Shown: positions 44,941 to 56,510 of the stretch, piece by piece | Numbering within the stretch: position 1 is the first letter of the stretch | How the letters are laid out: the number at the start of each line of letters is the position of its first letter | NCBI GenBank assembly: GCA_028583685.1 | Contig: JAMXIF010000073.1 | Location: 3,748,016 to 3,812,015 of the forward strand | Direction: 5' to 3' | DNA length: 64,000 nt | Source of the DNA: Petaurus breviceps papuanus | Lineage: Eukaryota > Chordata > Mammalia > Diprotodontia > Petauridae | Program-made: the position numbers and the translations under genes | The notes under the pieces: generated by a model | Databases searched by the model: none | Seen by the model: only the letters and a program-made list of their open reading frames with translations | What the model was told of the DNA's origin: nothing

Positions 44941-45469
44941 TTTATAACTGAAGTGAAAAGATCTGGCCTCTTTAAAAAGAAAAGTTCCAGCATTATTAGA
45001 TGGGAGGTTTTCAAAATTACCTATAAAATAATAACACAAATAAAGGCTCACAGGCAGCTGGCTACCTAATCAACTAAACTCTAAGGCCACTTCTCTTAAC
45101 AGGAAATACCATGAATCAGAATTTTTATACTTTTTTTAGGATCAAATATGCATTTTCTTCTGGTTTTAAGTCATTTACCACCCAAACATGATAAATGGTT
45201 ATTGTTGCCTTAGGTGATAAAACTAATTAAATACAGTGAATGAGAAAAGAAATTAAGTTTCTATCAGTTTCTCAAGTGTGGGGAGGGAGTAGTTAATCTA
45301 ATGAACGATTTTCTTTGACACTGACCTCTTTGCTTCATGTCTGGACTTAAGTCATATTTGGTGGACAAAGCAGATTAGAATACTCTGTTTATCTCATAAG
45401 GGTTTCAATGGGTAGTGTAAAATGCCCTCTCTTGTATTCTGTTTGAACACTGTCATTGCTCTTCCATTT

Positions 45470-46065
45470 CAGAAACCTAAGAGGAAGATTCTATGTGGGA
45501 CTCCCACCAGATGAACCTCCTGAAATTCCATACTGCTTTGATTTTTTTTCATTCCTTTGCTTAAAGTCCTTCTTCCCTTGGCTCTCTATTGCCTATACTG
45601 GATGTAATCCAAAATGTTTTACCTGGCTTCTGAACTCTCTATAATCGGGAACCATTTTATTTCACATTCTTCCTAACACGAATTCTCAGCTGCAGACTCG
45701 ATTACTTTTAGAATTCTCTCCCAAGCAAGGCTTGTACTTTTCCTGTTTCACTTCATATTTTGGCTCACGCTTTTTCTTTAGCTTGGAACAATTTATCTCT
45801 TCTTTTTAGTGTAGCCATAATACAACCCATCCATCCTTCAAGACTCAGCTCTCACCTCCATCTTTTGTGAATCCCTCCAAACCAACCACTATGGTCTTTT
45901 GTCTATAAACACATATAGTATTTCTTGACTATCCAATTAATTTTGTACTGCCTTTGTACCTCTTTGGTGGTTTATACTAAACTTATTTTATTTTCAGTTT
46001 CCTTGTTATGTGTGCTTTTCCCCAACTGATGACAAACTTCCTGATGGCAGAGATCATGTTATTCT
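45470..46065 (+). mobile_element. L2 LINE ORF2 end and 3'UTR
   Basis: AAAGTCCTTCTTCCCTTGGC, TGGATGTAATCCAAAATGTT, TCCTTCAAGACTCAGCTCTC and CTTCCTGATGGCAGAGATCA follow the L2 order. Confidence 0.75.
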
Positions 46066-46097
46066 GTTTTAAAAGAAATTAATTTTTTACAAGTACC

Positions 46098-46297
46098 TTA
46101 GAGGAGAGGCAGCAAATAGTACACTGGCTTAGGAGTCAAAAGGCCTGGGTTCAAATCTTTTCTCTGATGCTTAATATCTATAGGATTTAAGTTACTGAGC
46201 CCCCCAAGGTCTCAGTTTTTTCACCTATAAATTGACAAGTTTGGACTAGAAGGCCCCTGAGTTCCCTTACAGCCTAAATCGATAATCTTAGGATCCT
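46098..46297 (+). mobile_element. MIR-type SINE
   Basis: GTCAAAAGGCCTGGGTTCAA, CTCAGTTTTTTCACCTATAA, GTTTGGACTAGAAGGCCCCT. Confidence 0.75.
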
Positions 46298-47852
46298 TGT
46301 GACTTTCAGACAGTATTTATTGCTTGACTGGTCTTATAAAGTGATAAGAACCCCCCCCCCAAAATCAACAATTCTGTATTGAAAAGACTAACAAATTATC
46401 TTTTAATAAGCCATGGCATTTTTTTTGTCATATTTCAGTTCCTCTTTTATAAATCTACTTTTCTATAGCTTCTAAACCCAGAGATATGTCTAGAGTAACA
46501 CATAACATCATACCATTTCACAATCCTGGAAATAAACTATCTCTACTCTTATGTGAACTTCTTATATTTTACAATAAGGAGATTATTTAAGTGCCCCTGC
46601 CAAGTTTATTAAACAATTTTTTCTCTTTAAAGATTTTGGTAAGATACCCTGAGACAGAGAAAATGGGTATTCTTTTTCTATAATAATTTAAATACCTAGT
46701 TTGGAAAATATTATGTTATTTGCAAACTTGAAAAAAAAAACCTTTCTCTAAAGAATTCATGTTTTATTTAAGGTATTTGTAAGGGTGTATTTATGTAAGA
46801 TATTTGTAGATATTTATATGAGCTGTTTGTGTTGGAATCAGTTTCTACCGGCTTGCTCTTGTGAGCTGATTGGTAAATTTTCAGTGGGAGCATTTATACC
46901 TCAGAAATCAACAAGTGGTACAAATCAGGATTTGAATTATTATTTTGTTGATTTGTCTATATTTAAGAAAGTGATAGGGAAAACGTTAATAATGTAAATT
47001 AGACTTTAAAAGTGGAAATCTGATGGTTAAACTTTTACCAGCATACCCTTGGGCATTTGCCTATAATTTTTAATGAAATAGAATTAAAATTGATTTTCAA
47101 AAATCTCTTCATTGTACATTTCCTGTCAGCTGGTGAAACAAGGAAACCCAATCAAATACTATTCTATGATTCCTTCCTTGAAAGATCTTTTATGGCTAGG
47201 AACTCCCTGTTTTCTTGGAGAATTTGTTAGTTCATTTTACTGTTAGTACAATACACCTTGCCCTCTGAGTGGTAATCAAGTAATAAAATAATACATAAAT
47301 AAATATAGATTTTTAAAGTACTGGGCATAATTTTCCTACTCGAGTAAGGTTTATTTGCCAGATTTGCTCAAATAGACTTATGACATTTGTTATAATTTTT
47401 AAATCAGTAGTTTGGAAATGTATTCAGTATACTAAATAAAAAATTATTTTGTCTTGAGGACAGAAATAAAGGAAATAGAACTCCAAAGTATTAAACCTAA
47501 GAAGGTGAGACCGTTTTATATCATTAAGTTGTAAATGAGTAATGTTTGTTTAAAATTAATTGGAAATCAGCATCTTTTATCTTGCCAGAGAGCATGCATT
47601 ATTCCAAGTTAAAAACAAACCTGGGATTTATTTTGTAAGGTAAAATTTCACATTGTTTTTAAATGCACTACAGAGGTTAATTTAATGAAGATCACTCTAA
47701 GGTTTCAAATATTTAACCATAAAACTGGGAGAAAACCAGTCACAGAGCTGTAATAAAAGGCTACAAATGCATAGGCTTTCAAGGTGAGGTAAAGGATGGG
47801 TGAGGTGTTTTGGGTAGTTGTCTAATGGGCATCTCCAATGTTTTGCTGGCAG
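46298..47852. other. NCK2: Repeat-poor sequence upstream of the NCK2 exon
   Basis: About 1.5 kb without a recognised repeat, next to the coding exon. No conserved element can be called without comparison to other species. Confidence 0.5.
47820..47852 (+). other. NCK2: 3' splice site of the NCK2 first coding exon
   Basis: The acceptor TTTTGCTGGCAG ends at 47852, and a branch-like CTAAT lies at 47822-47826, 26-30 bases upstream. The pyrimidine tract is modest. Splicing here leaves 16 untranslated bases before the start codon at 47869. Inferred from motif and position. Confidence 0.8.
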
Positions 47853-47861
47853 AAGGACTCC

Positions 47862-47933
47862 ATGAAAGATGACAGAAGAAGTTATTGTTATAGCAAAGTG
47901 GGATTACACTGCGCAGCAGGATCAAGAGCTTGA
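47862..47933 (+). other. Overlapping out-of-frame upstream ORF at the NCK2 start
   Basis: An ATG lies seven bases before the NCK2 ATG in a different frame. It opens 23 codons and ends at TGA 47931-47933, inside SH3-1. Its context is poor (T at -3), while the NCK2 ATG has A at -3, so leaky scanning is likely. Whether it is translated is unknown. Confidence 0.55.
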
Positions 47934-48094
47934 CATCAAGAAGAATGAGCGTCTGTGGTTGCTAGATGATTCCAAAACTTGGTGGAGGGTAAGGAATGCA
48001 GCCAACAAAACAGGATATGTGCCATCTAATTATGTGGAGAGAAAGAACAGTTTGAAGAAAGGCTCCCTGGTTAAAAATCTTAAAGACACATTAG
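47869..48094 (+). CDS. NCK2: NCK2 first coding exon (SH3-1 of the NCK2 adaptor), partial CDS
   Basis: NCK2 is a cytoplasmic SH3-SH3-SH3-SH2 adaptor that links phosphotyrosine signals to actin regulators. This exon gives 75 complete codons plus one base of codon 76, starting [15 protein letters not shown]. Residues 2-60 form the first SH3 domain: the ALYDY-like AKWDY (9-13), acidic RT loop ELDIKKNE (20-27), WW pair (38-39; the first is the family's conserved ligand-binding Trp) and PSNY (52-55). Residues 61-75 begin the linker to SH3-2. The sequence matches NCK2 as I remember it almost residue for residue; NCK1 begins MAEEVVVVAKFDY, so NCK2 is preferred. The ATG has A at -3. The exon ends in phase 1 at a TTAG|GTAAGTG donor. 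The open frame runs into the intron to a stop at 48163, but that tail is not expected in the protein. The rest of the gene lies beyond the window. Identity is from recall, not a search. Confidence 0.96.
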
Positions 48095-48101
48095 GTAAGT
48101 G
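48093..48101 (+). other. NCK2: 5' splice site of the NCK2 first coding exon
   Basis: TAG|GTAAGTG is a near-consensus donor. It falls just where NCK2 homology stops, after KDTL plus the first base of the next Gly codon. Confidence 0.92.
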
Positions 48102-48734
48102 TTCCATGCTAAATAGGACAAAGAATGTAGAATTGAATTATTTTCCAAAAGTGAAAAGCTTTTAATTTTCCTTTAGGAGATTTTCTTTTTTCCTTTTTCT
48201 TTAAAGGTCTCTGTTGAATGACAAGTTGTTATCTTTCCAGTTAGCTTATTTTCAATATCCCTGTGAAAAATTATACAGATCAAGATGGAAAAACATGATT
48301 TTTGTCAGTTCAGAGAGATTCGTGAGTTTATAGTCATATGTAATTTGGCACGTCAGTATGTTTTGGACCAATGCACATGTTTCTGTCTTCTCAAATCAGA
48401 AGTCAAGAGGTTCCTGAAGTAAAATTACGACATCAAAAAATCTACAGCTGTGCCTATATCATTCCATCACATCTTTTCTACAGTGTGTCAAATGTGTATC
48501 TCTGTTTCTTGCAAAATCCAATACATTTGGCCTTTACTCATGGAAAGGAAAATAGCTATATAAGAACTATGAATTCAGGTGGCTTTTCTGCCATCCTAAA
48601 TTGAAACAAGGGAATGGTATTTTATGACTGACATGGTATACTTTTAGGTGGTCTTCAGTGAAGTCCTGGTATATTGAGGTGCCATGTCATTTTTTCCTGG
48701 GGCAGATATAAATATGACTTCAACTAGAGTTCTG
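48102..48734. other. NCK2: Start of the intron after the NCK2 exon
   Basis: Unique sequence. The short ORFs are not supported. Confidence 0.5.
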
Positions 48735-49537
48735 GGTAGTTTTAGGAAAGGCAGTATAGTAGGAAGATAATGCTGGGCTTAAAGTATAGAAAGACTTGTG
48801 TTTAAATGTCACCTCCAACATTATGTGACCATAAGTGACTTTCTCACCCTCAGATTCCTTCTTTGTAAAATGGGGAAAATATTTTCATGCAACTATTTGG
48901 TTGTAGGAAAGTGTTTCATAGACTTTAAAATGTTATGGAAATTTATGGTAGAGGAATTTTAGATCTGAGAGGAAGAATATTGGGGAAATTTGAAGCTCAA
49001 GGCTTAGTCTTTGTGTTTATTGGTGCTGACTTTCATCTCTGAAGCTCCAAAGTCAGAAAATGGAAAAGTCAGGCTTGGGTTATTAAGATACAAAGTGACT
49101 TGCAATCCAATATTCTTTTGAATATCGTATTTAGTTCAAGTAGTGCATATAATTATTTGGGACTTTTAATAATGCGGTTTCCTATATGTAGTCAAGTGTC
49201 ATTTTGTCGATGTAGTCTGTCTAAAGTATTTTTAAACTCTGTAACAATAATTTTTAAATTTTTAAACTCTATAACAATAAAAAGCAGTTTTTTCTGTTGT
49301 AATTATTTCAGAAGAGTTCAATATTGTTATCAGTTTTTCTCTATTTGTCCCTTTTATACCTTTTGAGATTTCTAAGATGGATTTGGGGGTATAATCATAT
49401 TTTATGGCTACATACCATAAGGAATGAGAGAGACAGTGTGGCCTCCTGGAAAAAGAGCTGATTTTGGAGTCAGGAAAACCTGGATTTAAATCTCACCTCT
49501 GACACATGGTGACCCTGTGACCCACTTAACTTTGAGT
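48735..49537 (+). mobile_element. Two MIR fragments with unique sequence between
   Basis: 48735-48950 (GTGACTTTCTCACCCTCAGA) and 49425-49534 (GATTTTGGAGTCAGGAAAAC). The second is cut off by the LTR at 49538. Confidence 0.65.
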
Positions 49538-49904
49538 TGTCTACCATAAGTTGTTTTCCCAGTGGGTTTAAGTTTTCAAATAAAGTTCATTGGAAAAAAT
49601 CAGAGTTGAATATCGTACTTGTTGACCATACATTGACATCATTAGTAACTATAGTTCAACAAAACTCTAAATTTACTTTATTGACAGGATGTCACTAGCA
49701 GATGCCCTTTTTGGAAAGCCCGATCTGGGGCAGAACCTCAGCTTATAAAGGGGGCCTTATGTAAGCAGTGATTGGTCAGTACACACCTTGAAACTCCCTC
49801 GCCTGACCCAGAAGCCCGCTCACCTCCTTGAAGTAGGGGGGGTGGGGAAAACCAGGCAAAACAAGAGTTCCCTGCTTTGTGAGGAATACTGTAATAGTTC
49901 ACAT
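49538..49904 (-). mobile_element. Solo LTR fossil, third family
   Basis: On the minus strand it reads TG(TGAACT)...(GGTAGA)CA. In order it has a CCAAT box (about 49771), a TATA-like TTTATAAG (about 49743-49749), a predicted start near 49719 and AATAAA (49677-49682): a U3-R-U5 layout of about 367 bp. No clear TSD. A WSINE adjoins the U3 end. Bases 49535-49719 recur at 51571-51755. Confidence 0.68.
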
Positions 49905-49912
49905 ATTCTTTT

Positions 49913-50069
49913 TTTTTTTTTTTTTTTTTTAGCAATCGGGGTTAAGTAACTTGCTCAAGGTTACACGGCCAGTTATTTCTGGGTGTGGTGCTGAGTGTCT
50001 GAGCCCGGGATTCGATCTCCAGGTCATCCTGACACTGGAGCCGGAGCTCTGTGCTACCTGGCTGCCCCA
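49913..50069 (-). mobile_element. WSINE1-like SINE
   Basis: TCACATATTCTTTT duplicated at 49899-49912 and 50070-50083. Long poly(T), AGCAATCGGGGTTAAGTAAC, head TGTGCTACCTGGCTGCCCC. Confidence 0.95.
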
Positions 50070-50539
50070 TCACATATTCTTTTTAATCAGCTGAAATCTG
50101 TCTTTTCTAATTTCCATCTGTTGGTTCCTTTTTTGCCCTTTGGCTTTATATAAGATGCCCAGCATCTCTTCCACATGATAACCTTGAAATTTGAAAGTAG
50201 TTATTGTGTTCTTCATCTGTTCTTTTTTCTAGGATAAATCCACTCATTGTTTTCCATGGAATTTTTATATTTAGAATGGAAATATCCATTATATTTGCAA
50301 TAAAAATTTATGTGTAAAAAATCCATTTTTCATCATCCATGTTTCATTTTTATACCCTAATAACTAGCTTTTTAAGGTATCAGACCCATCTGTCATGGAA
50401 TTTAAATTCAGAATATTTCTTAGTTCATCTTAATAGATGATTATATATTTGCTGAAAATATATTATTTCATTTTCTGAAAAGATCCCCCATCATCTTGTC
50501 ATAAATTTTCTGATGCTTATCTGCTCTAATTAATGAATT

Positions 50540-50900
50540 AAACCACAAGCATGTGTTCTGTGCTGTAATTGCCAAGCACACCCTTCTTTGCTCTCTAGAA
50601 ACAAAGACAAAAGATTTTGCTTTATTTTGGGAGAACCATCAGTTATACATGTAAATAAATATAAAAGGCAATGCAGTCCTGGGGATGGGGTAGGGTGGAA
50701 AGCCTGAAAAGGCCTAGTATAGGAAGTAGTATTTGAGCTGAACTTTGAAGAAAGCTAGAAATAGAATTGACCAGGGTTAGCATATAATTAGATCTGGGAT
50801 GCAAAAGAGAGTATGATTTCTAAGTTTACCTAGGTGACTAGAAGAATGGAAGTATATTTAACAAAAATAAGAAAGGGGCTAAGCTAAAAAAACCATCAGG
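50540..50900 (-). mobile_element. L2 LINE 3' part, diverged
   Basis: TGTGCTGTAATTGCCAAGCA, TATTTGAGCTGAACTTTGAA and CCTAGGTGACTAGAAGAATG are in reversed L2 order. Confidence 0.55.
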
Positions 50901-50949
50901 GAGTTCCTCATTTCTCCACAACCTTGATTCTAATATAAAGGTTGTTTTC

Positions 50950-51235
50950 TTTTTCTTCTCTTACCATTGTCATTCCATTTTCCAGAGGAAAGATTGTAAC
51001 CCCCTGGTTTTCTCTCTGGCAGATGTTCCCAAATCTGGCCCTGATCTGCCTCTTGAGCTCCAATCCCATATTCATAACATCTTTACCTGGATGTCCTATT
51101 CAGCATGTCCCCTAAGAGGAATATGAGCTCCCAATTTAGGGTAGTAATTCTCATTTTGTCTTTGTATCTCTAGGACCTAGCAATAGTGCCTTGTGTGTGA
51201 GAGACATGTAAATATTTGTTGAGTTGAATTGAATA
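50950..51235 (+). mobile_element. L2 LINE 3' end
   Basis: TCTTTGTATCTCTAGGACCT and AATATTTGTTGAGTTGAATT at the tail. Confidence 0.65.
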
Positions 51236-51309
51236 GATCAACTAAGCCCACATTTGCAATACAGCAAGAAATTCTCTTTTCTTTGTTGCAGTTACAGAGG
51301 AATACAGAG

Positions 51310-51490
51310 ATTAGTAATAGACTTTTATGCATTCTGATACTAGCTCTATCACCAATTAGCTATATGACCTTGGGATAAATCACTTAATTTCTCTCCATTT
51401 AAATTTCTTCATTTGTAGAAAAGGTATAATTAATCCTTACAAGGTTAAAAATGAATTAAAAGTTTCTAAGGAGCATTTTGAAAGGGGGAA
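51310..51490 (+). mobile_element. MIR-type SINE
   Basis: CTATATGACCTTGGGATAAA and TTTCTTCATTTGTAGAAAAG. Confidence 0.65.
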
Positions 51491-51570
51491 GCATACTATA
51501 GAAATTTATGGTTTTAATAATCTCACTTGTAGAATTCCATATTATTGTTAGTTTTTACATTTAAAAAATA

Positions 51571-51755
51571 AGTTGTCTACCATAAGTTGTTTTCCCAGTG
51601 GGTTTAAGTTTTCAAATAAAGTTCATTGGAAAAAATCAGAGTTCCATATTGTACTTGCTGACCATACATTGACATCATTAGTAACTATAGTTCAACAAAA
51701 CTCTAAATTTACTTTATTGACAGGATGTCACTAGCAGATGCCCTTTTTGGAAAGC
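51571..51755 (-). mobile_element. Partial second copy (R-U5-like) of the 49538 LTR
   Basis: 185 bp, gap-free match to 49535-49719 with about four differences (about 98%). It lacks all of U3, starts where transcription of the LTR is predicted to start and ends at the LTR's U5 end plus three bases. Intervening old L2 and MIR rule out a provirus between the two. Confidence 0.85.
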
Positions 51756-51896
51756 TAGTCATCTATGAACTCTAATTTCCATGTTCTGCCAAATTTTGAG
51801 AAACAAAGTGAGGAAATTTTTAAAAATAAAATTTTATGGAAATTCACATTATCCCAGTTTATTCCAGTTCCATAGAACTGTAACCACATCCCACTT

Positions 51897-52025
51897 AATC
51901 ATTCCATCCACAAGTTTTTAAGTACCTACCCTGTGCCTGGCACTGTCCTAGGTGCTGGAAATACAAATAGAAAAAAATGAAACAATTTCTACTCACAAGG
52001 AGCTTTTTACCTAACTTAAGTTTAA
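51897..52025 (-). mobile_element. L2 LINE 3' end
   Basis: TACCCTGTGCCTGGCACTGT and CTACTCACAAGGAGCTTTTT in reversed L2 order. Confidence 0.75.
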
Positions 52026-53277
52026 GCTTCTTTTCTGTAATTGTGCTCTTAGCATGAAAAATGGTAGCTTGTTTCTCCATTATGGCACTGAGTGATTTCA
52101 AATGCAATACCTTTGACAAAAAGTCTCTATGTTAGAAAAGGAATATGTTGGCATTATTTTTGTTCTTTAATAATTTATAATTTAATAAAACAGTGTAAGC
52201 TGTGTTATTTCCACAAGGGTAAAACATTTATGTAAAGTATCTACTATCTTAATTTATGCACATGAATGGTCAAAGAGAATTTTTTTCTTATACAACAAGG
52301 AGCAATTGTCATAAAATATTTCTGCTGGCAATATCTGGCCTATTTTAAAGGGGTCATGCATAAGGTTTATGTAGAACTCTTAATTTTAGAAGCAAGTTTT
52401 CTTGGAAAGAAGGATTGGATTTATTTTGCTTTATCTGAGAGGACAGAACTAAGGTCAGTGGGTTAGAGGAGAGAAGATTTCAGTTCATTTTAAGAGAGAA
52501 CTCCTTAACAAGCTTTCCAAAAAATGTAATTGACTTTCTTGGTTGTTACTGTGAGGAATGGGAAAAAAGAAAAGGGAGATTCTCAAGGAGAGACTAGATA
52601 ACACTTTGTCAGAGATCTTAAAGAGGAGATTCATGGTGGGACTGCATGATCTCCAAGGTCTTTCCAGTGCTAAGATTCTTAGATTCTAAATTATATAACT
52701 GATATTTAACATCTTGTAACTTGATTTTGAAAATGACTGTTGTAGTTCAGAAAACACTGGATTGATTTTTATATTAAATGTGCAAGCTTCTCATCAAATA
52801 AGAGGCATTTAAAGAATATTCCTTCGAGACCAGTTTTGTGTAGCTGTAATCGCTAAGCTGTGTTTCCTTACATTTAGTGGAAATCTGGTGACCTAAACCT
52901 TCCAACCATTGGTTCCAGTTTTATCCCCTGGGACGAAACAGAATAAGTCTAGCTACCTAGCTGCCGGGGTCGTTGGAAAGATCAGTTATAAAATGCTTAG
53001 CCCAGTGCCTGGCTCATACCACTCATTTCACTATCTTCGTTTCCTTTCTTGCTATAACATTGCTCATATTCTTGCAGTTAGAAACATTGTAGCATTTTAG
53101 GCTTGTAGATTTTTGCTTATAGGTTGATATGCCTTGGAGAAAGTTAGCAAAAATAGTAAAGTCAGACTGGGAGGGGAGGTGGGATTGGTTTGGTTTTTGT
53201 TGTTGTAGTGACCAGCTCAAATTCAGTCCAGCTGTGTTCAAGATAACAGCAGAACATTTAGCTATCTAGCAAGTGGT
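52026..53277. other. Mostly unique intronic sequence
   Basis: An L3-like tail (CTGCATGATCTCCAAGGTCT) lies near 52641-52690, and a MIR-like patch (GCTTAGCCCAGTGCCTGGCT) near 52995. Nothing else. Confidence 0.45.
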
Positions 53278-53590
53278 TGAAGGTCATTGAATCTTGAGTT
53301 GCAAAGAGATCACCTTGGAAGACTTTATTGTCCACCCTCAAGCTTCATATTAAAGATGAGGAAATTAAGACAGGTGGCATTAGGGAGAGGGACGGGATTA
53401 AAACCCAGACGTCCTCATTCCCAAGCCAGCACTCTTGTCACATCCTGAGTTATTCCTGGACTAGACCTCAAGAAAGTCACCAGGATATCGAGAGTCATTT
53501 GGGAGTCTTTCCCACCGTCACAGGCTTTGGAGCTGGAAGGGACTTTAGAGATCCAGTTTGTTTTCTAAGGAAACTGAAGCCAAGGAGTTG
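53278..53590 (-). mobile_element. Two MIR-like fragments
   Basis: 53278-53450 (ATATTAAAGATGAGGAAATT) and 53520-53590 (GAGCTGGAAGGGACTTTAGA). Confidence 0.6.
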
Positions 53591-53713
53591 GATAGAAAAT
53601 GAGATATTGGGTCCATAAGTGATCATACTTCTGAAGAGAAGTTTTGTTGAATAGGGGAGTGTATACACACATGACAATGACATGGATATATACATATATG
53701 CACAGATGCATAC

Positions 53714-53796
53714 ACACAGCTATTCCAGAAATCTGGCTGCTGTTTTAAACTATTTAAAGCTTTATTATTGCACTGAACTTTTGAGGACACCCTGTA
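53714..53796. mobile_element. About 80-bp palindromic mariner MITE
   Basis: The right half TTGCACTGAACTTTTGAGGA-CACCCTGTA matches a mariner end. The left half is a diverged mirror (GCTGCTGTTTTAAACTATTT), and the ends lie at TA. Confidence 0.7.
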
Positions 53797-54295
53797 TATG
53801 CAGACATGCCTTTTAAACCTATGATGGAAGCATTTTGTTCTCTGAGTGAATCTTGCTAGAAAGATTTTCTGATTCCACTTAAGGACAAACCAGTTTAAAT
53901 TAAAATCAAATACACTGTTCCTTCCAGGTGAGTTGGGTAAAATTTTTGGTTCCTTCTTAACTTGGAAAGAGTTTCTTGCCCTCTTATTTGTTATTTGGAT
54001 GGCTCTCCAGTTGTACATCAGTTCTTTAGACTTCTTCTCTAGTCCTTCTTCCCTAACACCTCTCCATGGAACATAATTTGAAGGAAGAGGAAGAGTGGTA
54101 GCAGATAAGTGGGTAGAGAGAGAGAGTGAGTTAAAAGTTTGCAAAATGCTTTTCTCATAGCTACGCACAGGTATTTGGAGTTCTTCATTTTTTTTAAGAG
54201 CAAACCACTTCCACAGTAACAGTGTTGATGTGTGGAAATGGTCCTCTACAAACCAGATCCCCAGGTGAATTTGACCATCCCTTGAGATAGTACTG

Positions 54296-54476
54296 CAGAG
54301 GGGCGGGTAGGTGGCACAGTGAGTAAAGTGCCCACCCCAGAGTCAGGAGGACCCGAGTTCGGTCCTGGCCTCAGACACTTAACACCCACACACAAAAACT
54401 AGCAGTGTAACCTTGGGCAAGTTACTTAACCCCAATTTCCCTCCAAAAGGCAAAAAAAAAAATAGAGAGAGAGAGA
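54296..54476 (+). mobile_element. WSINE1-like SINE with (GA)n tail
   Basis: GAGATAGTACTG duplicated at 54284-54295 and 54477-54488. Body GGGCGGGTAGGTGGCACAGT; tail A11 then ATAGAGAGAGAGAGA. Confidence 0.95.
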
Positions 54477-54488
54477 GAGATAGTACTG

Positions 54489-55989
54489 TAGTGTAACAGA
54501 ATTTTGAAGTCATGTTCAGTGTAAGAGTTTCCAGTATTTTCCTGCTGCAAGTTAATATGTGATCTCCATTTTCTTTAGAGTGTCTTGTTCTATGGCCTTT
54601 ATGATATCACACTGACTACAGAGAAATAGATAGTCTGTTCAGTGCATTCTTATAGTAGTAAGTATAAGATGTAGTGATGACTACTTCTGAAATAATAGAA
54701 CCATACAGTGATTTGAATGAAAAAATTTCCCAGAGGCTCAGAAACATGTCTAAATTCCCATATACCTTCTAGCTACAATAAGATAGATTTTAATGGATCT
54801 TGTTTTTCTCTGTTGGATAAAGGATCAGTGTGTGACTCCACTGAATTCTTTTACTTTAAAAGTCAGAACCGTTTTGTGAGTAGCAAAAAATTAAAGTGCA
54901 GTTAGTATAAGTATTAAGATGTGCCCAGTTCGGTATTCAGTAAATATGATGTAGCTCATCATCTTCTTTCCCACCATGTGTTAGACAGTGATGAGATAGG
55001 ACTGTTTTCACTGCATGCTCCCTAAATTTCACTCTCCAGGTTCTGATTTCTCTACTTTGGATTTTCTGACAGTGAAAGTGATTGATAGAGGTGATATGTT
55101 ATGGAAGATTAGTTTGACTCTCACAATTGCTATTTGTATCATTCATCAAGTTGAGCTTACTCTAAAAGTTCTCAAAGTTATATCTTTCATATTATTTATA
55201 CTCCATTCATGACTTAAATAGAAGGTCTCTAAGAAACTAACTTCATCCCAAAACACTAAAAAACCAATTTTATTTTTCCCCATGAGATTATTCTTAGCAG
55301 ACACTGTGACATAATTGGCACTTAATAAATGCTTACTTTTGTTAATACAAAGAGAATTTTAGTATGTGTCAGTTCCAGATATAAAATGTTGGGTTTAGTG
55401 CTTCCTATTTTTTAATCATTTAATTGTATTCATATAAAAATAAATATGTGATGTGTTATGATTTAAATTTCTTTAAATCTACTTTGAGTTCTATGTCTTA
55501 TATGGTATTTTCCATCTCTTTATTTTTACAATGGAAATTTTCAGCCAAATGCATTGACCACATAACATGGAAACTTTTGTTGTAATTGCAGTGCCAGATA
55601 CCCAAAATAAACTTGGATTAGTTTTTGTATATCAGCTGTGCAAGTATTTGGAACCAAAAATGCAAAACAAATTACAACAGATTAGTAGGAAGATAATTAG
55701 AGAGAAAATAAAGACAGATTGTTAAAATCAGATTCTAATACAAGGGAAAAAAATGAGAAAGAGAATCACATAAAGAGGGAAGGATCCCATTTTGTCTTTC
55801 TTTCAGAATTCAGGAATAAAAGGCCTAGATCTGTGAGATTATTCTCAGTTGCAGTTTAAACAGTGATGTCTTAAATCCCTGTTGAGCTGTCCACTAGATC
55901 AGAGAGGTCAAACATGCAGCTGCCCCCATTTCTGTTTGAATTTTGATAATGCTGTGCTCAGCCATACTTACTAGTATTTAAATATGGGC
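54489..55989. other. Mostly unique intronic sequence
   Basis: A short L2/MIR end (GGCACTTAATAAATGCTTAC) at about 55317. Otherwise nothing is recognised. Confidence 0.45.
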
Positions 55990-56439
55990 TTCTGGAACCA
56001 CCCAGGCTTGAAACCTGTCTGCCATCCCCACCTTTTCCCATTCTTTTACATTATTCTGCTTCTAGCCATTTGCCAAGTTCTATAACTACCATTTTAATAT
56101 AGGCCCTCATTATCTCTCACTTAGGTTATTGTAATACCTTCCATAATTGTCCCCACACACTTTTCCAGTGGGGATCATTTAGCACAGCAGAGTGATCTCT
56201 CCACTGTAATCCATTCTCCACACCACTACCAGATTAATCTTCTTTATGCACAGAGCTGATTGTATTAGATTTGCTTCATATACAGATATGAGTATATCTA
56301 CCCAGCAAAAAAGGAAAATAACATAAAGGATGTGGCTAATTCCTTCCATCCCATTTAATGAGTGTATACTCTTAAATGAGCATTAGTGGTGCCCTCATTC
56401 TCTCATATACATGCTCATAATAATAGTTCTTTTCTCCCT

Positions 56440-56510
56440 GAAGGAAGGAAGGGAGGGAGAGAAAAAGGGAAGGAATGAAATAGGAAGGAAGAAGAGGAGA
56501 GGGATGGATG
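56440..56510. repeat. Purine-rich (GGAA)n tract
   Basis: GAAGGAAGGAAGGGAGGGAG and related units. Confidence 0.85.

Noticed and set aside
48095-48165. Extension of the NCK2 frame past the exon
   Set aside because: A strong GTAAGTG donor and the end of NCK2 similarity show this is intron.
49538-51755. A provirus between two LTR copies
   Set aside because: The interval holds L2, MIR and a WSINE and no retroviral sequence, and the second copy lacks U3.
53623-54168. 181-codon open frame on the minus strand
   Set aside because: Starts in unique intron and crosses a mariner MITE; no domain, no family resemblance, no splice support.
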